A program made the position numbers and the translations under genes. A DNA stretch of 64,000 nucleotides, from NCBI GenBank assembly GCA_034509755.1, contig CM067559.1:43315032-43379031 (forward strand). The letters are read 5' to 3'. Below the pieces are notes generated by a model. That model did not search any database and was not told where the DNA came from. It saw only the letters and a program-made list of their open reading frames with translations. This document shows, piece after piece, positions 11,901-22,584 of this stretch (position 1 is its first letter; the number at the start of each line of letters is the position of its first letter). The DNA is from Anisodus tanguticus (Eukaryota > Streptophyta > Magnoliopsida > Solanales > Solanaceae).

Positions 11901-14900
11901 CACAATAAAAGCTATTGAAGCGGGAGACTTGGACATATATGCTATTTTAGTAAATACTATATACCATAGCAAATCTATAATGTTTGAATTGGTTTAACGC
12001 TAACAAAGTATCTTGTCATAATTTATCGTGCAACACCACTTTTTGATATTCTTTTGGTCCTACAGTAAAACAGGTCATCTTCTATTTGTTAATGCGACAG
12101 GAGAATCTGCAAGATAATACATTAAAGGAGATTGATACCAAATATCTTGGACTTCATGTCAAGCACACCCCCATTTGAAAGGACTTGAAAAATGTGTATT
12201 CAGCAAATACATACATTATTTAGTTTATTTGAATAGGATGCAGCAAAAAGGAAGCTCTTCAGAGATCCTTAAGAATTTCCAACTATGACATGATAAACCA
12301 TTCAAGAAGCTAATCAAACTGAAATCGTCATAATAACAAAAAGACTTGTACCCCCCCCCCAGAAAAAAAGAAGAAGAAGCAGAAGACTTAATATTATTCT
12401 AGTTTGATGTTATCATATAATTTAAAATACGAAAATGTGTTAGTATACAACAACAACAAACCCAGTGTAATCCCACAGGTGGGGTATGGGGAGGGTAGTG
12501 TGTACACAGACCTCACCCCTACCTTGAGAAGGTAGAGAGGCTGTTTCCAAGAGACCCACGGCTCAAAGAAAGAAGAAAAAGAGGCAGTAGCAACAAGCGG
12601 AAACAACAGCAAGATAATAAGATAACCGATGCTACAAAAAGCAACTGATAGTAATAGATATCTAAGAATACGAGAATACAAGAATAATGCTAAAACTCCG
12701 GGAATGGAAAAGAAATGAGCCCGATTACCCACTACCCTTCTACCTTAATACGAAAATGTGTTAGTATATATACGAAATATGCTGGGAGATGGTGGCATGA
12801 AAGCTATTTCAAAAGTGAGTTAGTAATAACAGAAGTTTGAGGGTAAGCTTATTATTGATCTCGCAACCATGAAATAGAAGGATTCAAGTAAATCCTGGTC
12901 CTTAAACGAAAATCAGATAGGCAAGTGCATTAACATAGTGAACAGAGAAGGTAACCAGATTAACATTCTAGTAAAGTAACTGACCACAAGATAATTACGC
13001 CATGCTTGAATATTGGACGCCATTGAATAGATCGCTTCAATAAATTCATGGACACCATTTTTAATAATGTCAAGTGACAGGCTTCCTCCATTTTCTCGAT
13101 CTTCTTGGCCCGAGTCTAGCAAAAATAACAGGTTGAGGATCAAAGTGCCAGCGTACATTAAGGAAGTCAATGCAAGAGGAAAGACGACAGCTTGCCACTG
13201 TTTTAAACATAAAATTGCATTTCAGCAATCAGTCACCCTTTCTCAATCTGCGAGTCATAAAAGAGCAGAACTTGATAACAACCACATGCAAAGCATTGTC
13301 TCATGCAAAATAAACAATGTAGTGAAGATATGATACTTACGATATGATCCAATCTGATGCCATAAACACTGGAAAGGTGAGATTTACCCCACTGAATCTG
13401 AAAGATTGGAAATTGTATTAGATAGAGAATATAAGAGGAAGTTGCTGGTAAAAGAAGCTTTGCACAGAAGTTGCAACACCAATAATTCATTCATGGATGA
13501 ATGGACCCTGATTATGTAAAACCAAGGCAAGTCCCGGCTTCCAGAAAAATATAAGTATTTAGTATAAGAGCTACATAAGAGATGATACATAGCCAAATTG
13601 AGACTTAGAATGGGCATATACACAAGCAGATAGAAAAAACTCACACATACAAAGAGAATGAAAAGGATCAGAGGAGACATCATGCTCCCACTTTATTTTA
13701 AAAAAGAAGGGGTATCTTAGCATTTGAATTTGGTACAACCTCAAATTAAGGATGCATGGCTGGTAGAATCACCTCAAATTGAGATATATCCAACCCTATA
13801 TGCCATATTATCTAACCAGAAAGCAACTATAGCTGAGTGTAGAGAAGGAAATAGATGGAACCTGAAAAACAAGAATTTTTTTGATTGGATATCGAGAGTG
13901 TGGCACAACTAATTGGAAACTAGAATGTGCAAAAGAGCTCTCAACACAGAGTGACAGATTGATAGAAGGCTGAAAAGGATGGAGCTTGTAAGTAAAATAA
14001 TACTAAACTATTGGTGGAGATAATCAATACTAACTGTATTGGTAGAGACAATCCATGGCCATGGAAAAGCAAAACACCATAAAAGTTGTATGCTTCACTT
14101 GGATTGCATTGCTGTAGTGTCTGTTTAACCCAAACAAATTTGCAGTAGAGAGTGATAAGCATGTGCAGAATATATTCGTTTGTGAAGATGCTGCGGAAAG
14201 ATTCAGAATAAAATGGGTGACGCCTAGCAATCTGATGGACACATTTCCCGTTGGAGAAACCAGAAGATAGAGCAAAGTGTCAAGGCAACATTGAACAGTG
14301 ACCTCTGTGCTTAATATGGACAATATGGATTGAAAGGAATTCCAAATGTTTTAAGGAAAAGTTGTTGCATTTCAATTGTATAAAGCATAAATCTATACAA
14401 TTTTTGTTAGTTTTTCTGGTGTAAGATGAAAGATGTAAATTATTGTGATTCTTTGCTGAACTATATTGAGTCATTGGCTCCTTACAATAGGTAGGGAGCA
14501 TAGTCCTGCTTTTGTACAAATGCCAGCGCCCCCTTCTGTTGTTTTGTTGATAAAAAATCTTTTTTTATTCTCTAATTATACCTCACCCTTTATTCCTTTT
14601 AGTCTTGGGATTATTACCCATACGTCCACACCCGTGACATTAGTTGTCAACTCATTGTAGCATGAGAGTCATCACTCCAAATGAACATACTTGACCTTCG
14701 ATGGACAAAAGGTACATTAAGGTACATAGATATATCTACAAGAACACTATGTTGACTTAATGTATATGACAATTATGAACACAAAAAAGGTGTAGAATTT
14801 AAATAGAGCTTCTCTTAACTTGGATTAAGAAGCTTCCTTCCTCACTTGTTTAGCCTTTTATAGATATAGAAGTTACAGAAGAAAATTCTACTGCAGGTGG

Positions 14901-16066
14901 CAGTTCCACTTAGTATAATGTTCCTATCTCTTAAAAACGTTGGGAACTTGGAAAGTATTTTCCTCTACATACAACAACAACAACATACCCTGTGTAATCC
15001 CACAAGTGGGGTCTGGGGAGGGTAGCGTGTAGGCAGACCTTACCCCTACCTTGGGAGGTAGAGAGGTTGTTTCCGACTAAATATGATCAAGAAAATCCAC
15101 CAAGTTCCCAACTTTAAGAGATATTAAGTGGAATGTCCAGGGAAAAGATTTTCTGCAAGAAAGTTTCCCCTTGAGAAAATCATTTTCTTGATCATATTTA
15201 GGAAGTAGCCAAATACTGGAAATTCAGTCATACCAAATACACTGAATTGCTTATATACCGAAAAGCTGCTATAAAATTGACCAAAATGTGAATGTAATAC
15301 TCTGATCCTATGTAACATAGCAGCACAAACAACCATATTCATGAACAAAAACATAGTGAGCCATTTAGTTGGAAAAAAGAACTATTTTTTTTAATTAAAG
15401 ACCATTAAAATGCCTTCAATTTAAACAATTCAACTAATTAGAGAGAAAAAGAATTAACGACTAGAAAATGCCTCAAATTAAACAATTGAACTACTTATAG
15501 AGAAAAAAGAATAAATCTTTTTAATTAAAGACCAGAAAATGCCTCACATTTAAGCAATTGAACTAAGTTAGAGAGAAAAAAGAGCTATTTTCTTTTTCAA
15601 TTAAACTACAATATTCAAACAATTGTTTTAATTCAAGTCCTAAAATTAGAAGTCAAATATTAACCAAACAGAAAATAGTATCAGAAAATGTCTTCAATTG
15701 AACTAATTAGACAGAAAAAAGAACTAAAAGTAATTTTTTTTAATTTCAAAATTTAAACAATTATTTTCTTTTAAGTCCTAAAAAACAAATCAAATTTAAA
15801 AAAAGCAAAAAATAATATCAGATAAAAGAACTTACAGTGAGGATAATAGAGCAAGCAATGGGTGAAAACACAGATGAAATGCCAGCGCATATGAACCGTC
15901 GGATCATATATGATTGAAACGAATCCGACGGCGATAATCGAAGAATCAACGTTGGAGCATATAAGATCGCAACATATAAAATCGCCATTGCAGTGCACGC
16001 AATCACCGCCAACGATTTCGATACATCGCCGCCGATAACGGCGTCGCCGGTGAATGTTGAATCCAT
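5962..16066 (-). CDS. FACE2: CAAX prenyl protease 2 (RCE1-type), eight exons
   Basis: This is an ER-membrane protease that removes the -AAX tripeptide from prenylated CAAX proteins before carboxyl methylation. Exons, minus strand: 16066-15836, 13397-13341, 13197-12985, 11505-11394, 10387-10319, 8352-8290, 7171-7094, 6095-5962. All introns are GT-AG and all phases agree, giving 957 bp (318 residues; the Arabidopsis protein is about 311). Recognisable blocks are FMIRRFICAGI-like YMIRRFICAGI, VYGIRLDHIWQAVV, AWRNYLV, CMIPLLLCGGF, FSLAHLNH, DYTVIFGSYASFLF, GHLTAPLVAHIFCNYLGLP and a C-terminal ITDNCMCW. The histidines of FSLAHLNH and of HIFCN are present. In exon 4 the expected APVTEELVFR reads VPLTGELVFR, so the first catalytic Glu (residue about 172, codon GGA at 11493-11491) is Gly. 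The introns hold SINEs and a LINE fragment. Function is therefore doubtful although the frame is open. Confidence 0.93.
6211..6492 (-). mobile_element. tRNA-derived SINE in FACE2 intron 7
   Basis: On the minus strand the head reads GGTCTAGCGGTC (A box) and GGAGTTTGAATC (B box). A body follows with GGTGGACAGAGTTACCTG and GGTAGCAAGTACTCTATGG, ending GACACCAGCATTATAAG plus an A-rich tail (about 6221-6240 on the plus strand). This matches the layout of a well-known Solanaceae SINE. Imperfect 10-bp flanking repeats GGGACTAATA (6211-6220) and GGGACTGATA (6483-6492) look like the target duplication. Confidence 0.8.
8478..9330 (-). pseudogene. LINE 3' fragment with RVT zinc-binding domain
   Basis: The minus-strand translation around 9098-8780 has the pattern of the zinc-binding domain that follows plant LINE reverse transcriptases: VWTNDNLQKRGHHLYNRC, then ILCKEEEGKHPLHL. 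In the plus-strand direction the copy ends in a T-rich stretch near 8478 (the poly-A tail of a minus-strand element). It is broken by frameshifts and lies in FACE2 intron 5. The upstream boundary near 9330 is a guess from faint similarity. Confidence 0.6.
9365..9383 (+). repeat. G homopolymer of 19
   Basis: An uninterrupted run of 19 G follows a short GT repeat inside FACE2 intron 5. Such runs are mutable and are often mis-sized in assemblies. Confidence 0.95.
12426..12768 (-). mobile_element. TTG-tailed (TS-like) SINE with 22-bp target duplication
   Basis: The body is 12448-12746 on the minus strand. Its end carries the characteristic GTACACACTACCCTCCCC, ACCCCACCTGTGGGATTACA and a GTTGTTGTTGT tail, which I know from the TS family of tobacco and relatives. 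An identical 22-bp direct repeat flanks it (12426-12447 and 12747-12768; core ATACGAAAATGTGTTAGTA). It sits in FACE2 intron 3. Open frames through it are not genes. Confidence 0.88.
14905..15131. repeat. Fold-back repeat with TS-like SINE fragment in its loop
   Basis: Arms around 14905-14955 and 15098-15131 are imperfect inverted copies (TTAAAAACGTTGGGAACTTGG against TCCACCAAGTTCCCAACTTTAAG read on the other strand). Between them, 14973-15075 is a truncated minus-strand copy of the TS-like SINE 3' end (GTGTAATCCCACAAGTGGGG on the plus strand, next to (ACA)n). It lies within FACE2 intron 1. Confidence 0.6.
15385..15790. repeat. Degenerate tandem repeat, about 60-90 bp units
   Basis: Phrases such as TTTTAATTAAAGACC, AGAAAATGCCT, TTTAAACAATT(C/G)AACTA and AGAGAGAAAAAAGA recur three to four times in order, with indels. 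It ends about 45 bp before the exon 1 donor of FACE2 (minus strand), so it occupies the start of intron 1. Confidence 0.65.
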
Positions 16067-16978
16067 CTTCGCCGGATTTATTAGCAAATAATACATAAAC
16101 TATTATTATTATTATTATTATTATTATAGTACATAAATTACAACACAGAATCGTTAAACTACTTCTGTAAGTAGTGTTATTTTGCTTCAATGGAAGACAC
16201 TCGTATTTTCGGATAAATTTCATGTATTATTAAATTTTGAACATAAATGATCATGATGATTAAAATTATCTTTAGATTATTTTTTATATTTAGCTTTCGT
16301 TATTTTCTTCGAATAATGAGTAAAAATGTGTTCGGTTTGATTTCCACTAATTGAATAGCAAGTTAATTTTGGGTTATATATGTAACATGATACATATATT
16401 TGATATTTTAAATACTCGAGAAATTTTTATCAGTTATCACTTTAATAATCATTTACTAGTAAATAATATTTTTTTATTTTTCTTATAATTTATAAACTTT
16501 TTAGATTATGATTTAAAGATCTTTTTTAATCAAATTAAAAATCATGTAAGAAAATATTATATGTGGTCTAAAAATTTATAAATTATTTAAATGTTAGACG
16601 ATAATTTAATATAGTTAAATTGAGAAACACATAAATAAATATTAGATCGAAGACTAATATTTTATAAGAATAATTTTTGAAGGGTTATATTTTCACAACT
16701 TGTAAAAATAGGGATATGATTGAAATAATGACCTAAAAGGAACATTTGTGAAAATCAGCCTAAAATCAGCCCAAGAGTTCATATTTAAGCAGTGGAAATA
16801 AACCTGCCTAAGGCTTTGTGATTCGGGCCTTTCTCCGATCCGATCCGGCACATTTTGATAATTTAGTGCACCGAACTGCTCTTTGGACCCAAATTCCCAA
16901 TCCAACAGACCATAATATGTAATAAATCGAAATACCCGACCCGACCAGCCAACTCCTATGCAGCTGCTGTGTATAGAA
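16067..16978. promoter_or_regulatory. Divergent intergenic region between FACE2 and LSM7
   Basis: FACE2 starts leftwards at 16066 and the LSM7 transcript probably begins near 16979, so about 0.9 kb must hold both promoters. It contains a 27-bp (TAT)n run at 16101-16127, 35 bp upstream of the FACE2 ATG, and is otherwise AT-rich. Individual TATA boxes cannot be assigned with confidence. Sharing of elements between the two genes is inference. Confidence 0.5.
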
Positions 16979-17409
16979 AACTAGGGTTGTTTCTCTCTGT
17001 CGCCATTGATACCGGTGGTGCTCCAACAGTTATTGTTCGTTGGATTGCTCGTCCTATCCAGGTAATTTTTCTATTTATTATTATCTTAAATATTTCTGTA
17101 ATTTCTTCCTATTTTTCTAGAGATTAAATAGATGATTTAGACTTCACTCTTCAAGTTGTTCTAGTTTGCCTTTAAAGTTTTAATTTTCCTTGTGATTTCT
17201 GATCTTAATATGCTTCAATTTCCTTTATATTGCACTACTATTGCTCGATATTAACTCTTAATTGTTTGAGGTTGGTTTATTCAACTATGTGCTCGTTTCT
17301 GTAATTTTAACAATTTATGTTTTTCTATTGCAGGATATATCCACCTTGCTTGTAGCAAATTTGTTCCATTAGTTGGAAAAAGAGAACTCTTTAGATATAC
17401 AGAAGAATG
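16979..17409 (+). other. LSM7: LSM7 5' leader exons
   Basis: A probable non-coding exon ends at 17061 (CCTATCCAG then GTAATTTT). A second begins at 17334 after a TTGCAG acceptor and ends at 17409 with the start codon itself, followed at once by GTAAGTT. The transcription start near 16979 is inferred from position (CTAGGGTTGTTTCTCTCTG, a leader-like sequence), not seen. Confidence 0.55.
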
Positions 17410-20123
17410 GTAAGTTATTACTTTCACCATACTCGGTTTTCCTTCTTGGAAGGGAGCCTTGGAGTAACTGTAAAGTTGCTACCATTAGATCGGTTATGGG
17501 TTCAACCCGTGTAAACAGCCTCTTGCAAAAATGCAGGGTAAGGTTGCATACTATAGACCCATTTCGTTCGGCCCTTCCCCGGATACCGCGCATAGCGGGA
17601 GCTTAGTGCACCGGGCTGCCCTTTTTTACTCAGTTTCTTCTTCCTAAGTTGATTTCTGGAGGAAAAAAGCGAAACAAGAAAGGATCAGCATGAACGTTTA
17701 TTACTTTATATTTCTAAAAATAGTTGGAAACTGTATAGATTCCGTAAGTTGGGATAAAAAGAGAAAAGAAGAAAAAGGATTTCTGTGGTCTAAAATAAGC
17801 CAGAGATATTTGTGTGGCTATAAATCATCTCATTAAGGTTAATGAGTAAAATAGAAATTTTGTACTCAAATTCTTACTAATTATAGAAAGGTAGTATTAG
17901 GAGGGACCGACTAAAAACCTAAGTTGCTCAGACTCGGGCGGGTGTCCGATATTGGTGCGGGTACGGGAATTCGGCTAAAATAATTCAAATATAAATATCT
18001 AAAATTAGAGTTGTACAACCTAAACTATGAGATATTGTGTGAAAAACTTGAGGAGAAAATATTGATCAAGAGGAGAATCCCGTAAGGAGATAAAAGTAAA
18101 AGGAGTGACATAGAAATTTCTATATACAAGGTATTCCATTTTCTTCAATTTCACATTAGCTTTTGTGTTGATTAAAGAAATCATTGAATCTGTCTGGAAT
18201 TTCTCCGTTGATTTTGGTCAAAGTACCCAAAATCGGTTGACCAGATCGGGTACGGATCCCACACCCACACCCATGTCATGTCGACACTGGTGTGGCACCG
18301 AAAGTGAAGAGTCCGAGCAACATAGCTAAAAATGAAACAGTGTCACATAAATTGGGACGGAGGGAGTACCTGTTAGTAAAGGTGCAGTGCCATATTTTTT
18401 ATGCAACAGCAAGGTGGAGGAAATGTGTAAATTCTGATTATTGAATTTTAATTGTTATAGTTGCCTCATGCACTTTCTTGTTACATTGTTCAGTCTGGGA
18501 GAAAAGAAACAGTTTTAGATTTGGCAAAATTTGTTGACAAGGGTGTGCAAGTCAAGCTTACTGGTGGAAGACAAGGTTTGTCATAGTCTCTTTATTTAGA
18601 TACATTTAAATCTGGACATTTATGGGCTACATCGAAATTCTGTGCACAAATTACGATCTTTTTCTTGCTGATCAATTCTCTCTTGACAGTGGTAGGAACA
18701 CTTAAAGGCTATGATCAGCTGCTTAATATTGTCTTGGATGAAGCTGTGGAGCACCTTAGAGGTAACACAGTTACTCATAGCAGTCTTTCGGAGTTCTATA
18801 AAGTTCAAAATGCTGTTGCTTTCGGTTTTATGCAACTTTTTCTGAAAATTCTAATTTTATTATCAAGTGGTGGTCTGTCCTGGAAATGTATTGTTTCTCA
18901 ACTTACATGTTCTGCATCATGTTGGCGTCCACAAGTTTTGGCTTGTCTTTGTTGATAATGTATATTTGTTTTATCATTTGCTTTAGTGGAATAACCTTTT
19001 CCTTGGAATCCCTTCGAAGCTTAGCTTTATCTGAACTCAGATAAAGGAGAAAGGTTATGGTAGTTTGAGTGTTTGACAACCAGCATGAAAATAGTTGTGA
19101 TAAATTCAGTCTAATTTGGGATTGAGTGTAGTTAATTGATGTTATTGATGTTGTTTTGTTTTCATGGGGTGGATGTTGAGGTGCTTTGTTTGGATCCTCT
19201 CTTTGTTGTTGCTTATGACACATCATCTTTGCAACCCTGTTGATATATCTGCTTGTCTTGAACTGATAGTTTCAAGTTTTAATCTTGTAATGCATTTGTT
19301 GTAGCAATGGACATAGAAAGTAGAGTCTCTCATTTGTTTGTGGAATCTCATTTGCTGTACAATTGATGATTTTATTTTTTTCCATAGATGCTGATGATCC
19401 CCTGAAGACTACCGATCAGAAACGAAGTCTTGGCTTAATAGTATGTATTCGTTTATCCTACATCTATAGCAGTTTTCTGCTCTGCAGTAAGCTTCTGAAT
19501 GGTGCTTATTTCCAACTTATTTGAACCATCGCACATACAAATTTCTCGCCTTCTTTTACCACAAGTTTTTTTTTTTTTTACACTTTTTATGGGGTTGGGG
19601 AGCACAGAAGTTCCTTAACATGAGAAGTCATGGCATTGTTTTCCAAAATTGTTTTGTCAAGTGTCCAAACCGTTGTAGAACAATTTCTTTCAGAAAGTAC
19701 TGTTATGTATTTCATCGTGTTGGCATCAAAACAATCCCAGGTTCTTCTTCCACAATTTTTATGAATATCTGGTTGCATACTCAAGAAACTAATTTTAGGT
19801 ATAAAAAAATGTTTCAAACTTTTTATAGGCATAAAAAAGCAAATTTGATAGTTTTAAGCATATTCTACAGGAGTTTTATGTCTATATAGTAGTATTCATT
19901 TGAATTTGAACAATATATATGCTTTTCAAAGAAGTGCCGTAACTTTGGTTCAAGAACATATTACGATTATGGAAGTTAACATGAATTTGACTACTTCTCT
20001 CTGCTTCTAAACGTGCCTTCCTTTCGCGCACAGGTCTGCAGGGGTACCGCAGTAATGCTTGTGGCTCCAACCGATGGTACAGATGAGATATCCAATCCCT
20101 TCGTCCAACCAGATGGGGCATAG
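17407..20123 (+). CDS. LSM7: U6 snRNA-associated Sm-like protein LSm7
   Basis: LSm7 is a subunit of the LSm1-7 ring (cytoplasmic mRNA decapping and decay) and the LSm2-8 ring (U6 snRNA, splicing). Coding exons: 17407-17409 (ATG only), 18494-18575, 18690-18761, 19388-19440, 20034-20123. This totals 300 bp, 99 residues, the same length as the Arabidopsis protein. The Sm1 motif is LAKFVDKGVQVKLTGGRQ followed by GTLKGYDQLLNIVLDEAVE. The Sm2 motif is LGLIVCRGTAVMLVAP. All junctions are GT-AG with matching phases and no lesion is seen. An Au-type SINE and a TIR element lie in the intron after the ATG. This is one of two fully intact-looking genes in the window. Confidence 0.97.
17430..17643 (+). 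mobile_element. Au-type SINE in LSM7 intron
   Basis: The body is about 17448-17627. It runs from GGGAGCCTTGGAGTAACTG (A-box region) through GGGTTCAACCCGTG (B box) and AACAGCCTCTTGCA to the typical 3' end CGCGCATAGCGGGAGCTTAG and GCACCGGGCTGCCCTTTTTT. An imperfect target duplication is visible: TACTCGGTTTTCCTTCTT at its left and TACTCAGTTTCTTCTTCCT at its right. It is in the sense orientation within the first coding intron. Confidence 0.88.
17911..18332. mobile_element. TIR element (CTATGTTGCTCGGACTC family)
   Basis: The body 17918-18325 has inverted ends: AAGTTGCTCAGACTCGGG on the left and, reverse-complemented, CTATGTTGCTCGGACTCTTC on the right. A 7-bp direct repeat CTAAAAA flanks it (17911-17917 and 18326-18332). 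It is non-coding. Short relatives occur at 55395, 63382 and 63683. Next to it (about 18333-18368) is a Stowaway-like half end, GGGACGGAGGGAGTA. Confidence 0.75.
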
Positions 20124-20260
20124 AGGGATTCATGTGTTATTTTGATTTTAGCCTAACTTGTAATGCTGTAAAGACTCTGCACCTTCGTCTTTTTGTTTGC
20201 GAATGTTAAATATTTTTATTTCTATTAGAAAATGCTTCTTCTAGTGAAAATTCGAGATAA

Positions 20261-20430
20261 GTACTCTATGGAAGCAAAGCTATAACTCCTTCATTTTGCA
20301 TCGTCTATACATTTCCTTGTTGATGTGAAGTCATTTTAGTTCCCCTATAGGTACTATATGTAAGCAAAGTTGTAACTGCTCCATTTTGCATCGATGCATT
20401 TCCTTATTGATGTGAAATCATTTTAGTTCC
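20261..20430. repeat. 90-bp tandem duplication downstream of LSM7
   Basis: Copy 1 at 20261-20350 and copy 2 from 20351 share GAAGCAAAG/GTAAGCAAAG, CTCCATTTTGCATCG, CATTTCCTT and TTGATGTGAA(G/A)TCATTTTAG with a few changes. It is in the 3' flank of LSM7, possibly within its 3' untranslated region. Confidence 0.85.
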
Positions 20431-22416
20431 TTATTCAACGTCAACTTCTGGCTTGGCTATTTCTCAATTTGTGCGGCATCTTTCTGTATGGGTATGCATG
20501 CCAATCTTTTCTTATTACCTGAACTGTACTTTCATCGCTATACAGATGCTCTTGATTCTTGAAGTAGGAACAAGTTGGTGTGTTGGAAACACAATAGAGA
20601 TTTTTGAAAATAAATTTCTCATAACTAGTTCCATTTCTTTCCCTTCACACTAGAGGAAGCAAAAGTTTGTGATAAGGATAATTTAATGTTAATCCCCCTA
20701 TGCCCAAACCAAACTTCGGCTTTGGGCTAATTTTGTCACTCCTACTCTGGTTTTCAAAGTAAATATCAGAGATCGAATGAAAAATGAAAAAGAATATTAA
20801 GAGAATGTGGAGATGTAATAGCAGTATCAAAGCCTTTTTTTCTTGTAGTACTTGGACCTTTCAACTTTACTAATTCCTCCTTTCAGAAAGAGAACCTTTG
20901 AATTCTTTTTGTTAGTTTTTCTGTCGTGGAACGATGTTGTTTTTTCTCCAGTAGTAGCATACAAGTGATGTCTCAATCACCTCTAGTTTTATTCTGCTAG
21001 AAGGTACGGTTATTGGTGTTGTTATAATAAATATAGTACTTTGAATTAAGTTGCATTTATTTGATCTAACTAAAGAAACCACCAACTAAGATACACCAAC
21101 GATCATGGTTGAAACAAATATATATGAATATTTAATAAAATTAAGCTCCTAATCGTGGGGTGCAGTGATTTACACAAATTTTCGCGTAAGTGATGTTTAT
21201 ATTTAAATTAATGAATAAATAGCAATGACAATATCATATCGATAAGATGCAACTCAAATATATAAAAGTACCAATGTCCCCCACGTAACATCTAAGGTTA
21301 TACCTTAGTCATCAATGAAATAAGTTGAGAATCATGTGGTTGCAGAGTTAAAAATGCTAGGTGGTATCTTTCTATATGTCCAAACTTTAATAGACAAAGT
21401 TACTCGATACATGTGCGGGTGGAACTAACAGGTGTGCGCATAAGTGGCTCAAACATCACGAGCACCAAAACAAGACCCCGCAGATGCTCACTTTCATGAA
21501 TGCTCACTCAACTTTCACTTTATTGCACTAAAATCGCTTTTTCTTTTTTGTAACATAAAATCACTCAAGAAGAGAAACGATCATTGTATTATTGATTCCT
21601 ATATAAATAATTTCTACATTATTAATTGTTTCATAACTTGTATTGTTGAAAACTAATCTCACCAACTAGAGTACATGGACATTGAATACCTAATTAACCT
21701 TTCACACAGTGTGACAGTTCTATTTCCAGCTTTCTCTGTCCAACGCCCATAGGCGTCAGTAGTAAATTCAACTGCCAATAACTAAAATTTCAAAGATATA
21801 AGTAGTAAATTCCCTTACATCAATTAATACTTCCTCAAGGTTGTTGTTTCTGTTTTGCTGCTTCCCAATAAGGCTTTATGAAAGTAGGAGTAGGTCCACA
21901 AACCCAAATTATTTTCTCCGCTCCAAAATAAGTGTCGTTTGAGATTTTGACATACTTGTTAAAAAAAAAAAAAAAATTATTAATTATAAATATAATTTGA
22001 TTAATAGCATGTTCGGTCAATTTTTTTGAAAAGTAAAAAGTGTTAAATGAAGGTATCTGACCAAGGTTTTGAGAAATAAATGTTTTTGAGTAACAATAAA
22101 AGTTATTTTTTCAACTTTAATTTCAAATGTTGAAAAAAACAAAAACAAAATAGAGAAAAGGGTCAAATATGCCCACGGACTATATCAATTTGATCGGTTC
22201 GATTTTGTTGATTTTTTCGGTTTGATTTGAATACCTCTATGTGTGACAAACTTGTTATTTCCTTTATTGTGAAGGGAAGGAAATGGAACTAGTTTTGAAA
22301 TTTCATTTCAAAGAGTTATAGTAATTGTGTTATTTTACCCTTTAAAAACATGGTCTAAAATGCCATCTCGTCTATACCACCATTAAGTTGTACATAAAAT
22401 TGCTCTCAATTAATTG
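20431..22416. other. Intergenic DNA, no gene recognised
   Basis: No exon or RNA gene can be supported. Near 21912-21945 there is a Stowaway-like half terminus (CCGCTCCAAAATAAGTGTCG) beside an A15 run. The rest is AT-rich with scattered repeat-like fragments lacking clear ends. Confidence 0.5.
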
Positions 22417-22545
22417 TTTGGCACATTCGTTCATTAAATTATTATTGTATGTTTATTTTATTTAGCGCACTTAATTCGGCGTTTTGGCACATTCGTTCAT
22501 TAAATTATTATTGTATGTTTATTTTATTTAGCGCACTTAATTTCG
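22417..22545. repeat. 66-bp tandem duplication upstream of the hAT gene
   Basis: TTTGGCACATTCGTTCATTA through TTTAGCGCACTTAATT occurs twice with a 66-bp offset (starts 22417 and 22483) and is almost identical. It lies about 40 bp before the hAT transposase start and would fall in that element's leader or subterminal region. Confidence 0.92.
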
Positions 22546-22584
22546 TTTACTTTAATTATTTATTAATATAAGTATAAATTTATA

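Noticed and set aside
12394..12732. Minus-strand open frame of 112 codons
   Set aside because: It coincides with the TS-like SINE inside FACE2 intron 3.
15771..16223. Minus-strand open frame of 150 codons overlapping FACE2 exon 1
   Set aside because: A shadow in another frame; the real exon frame carries the conserved YMIRRFICAG block.
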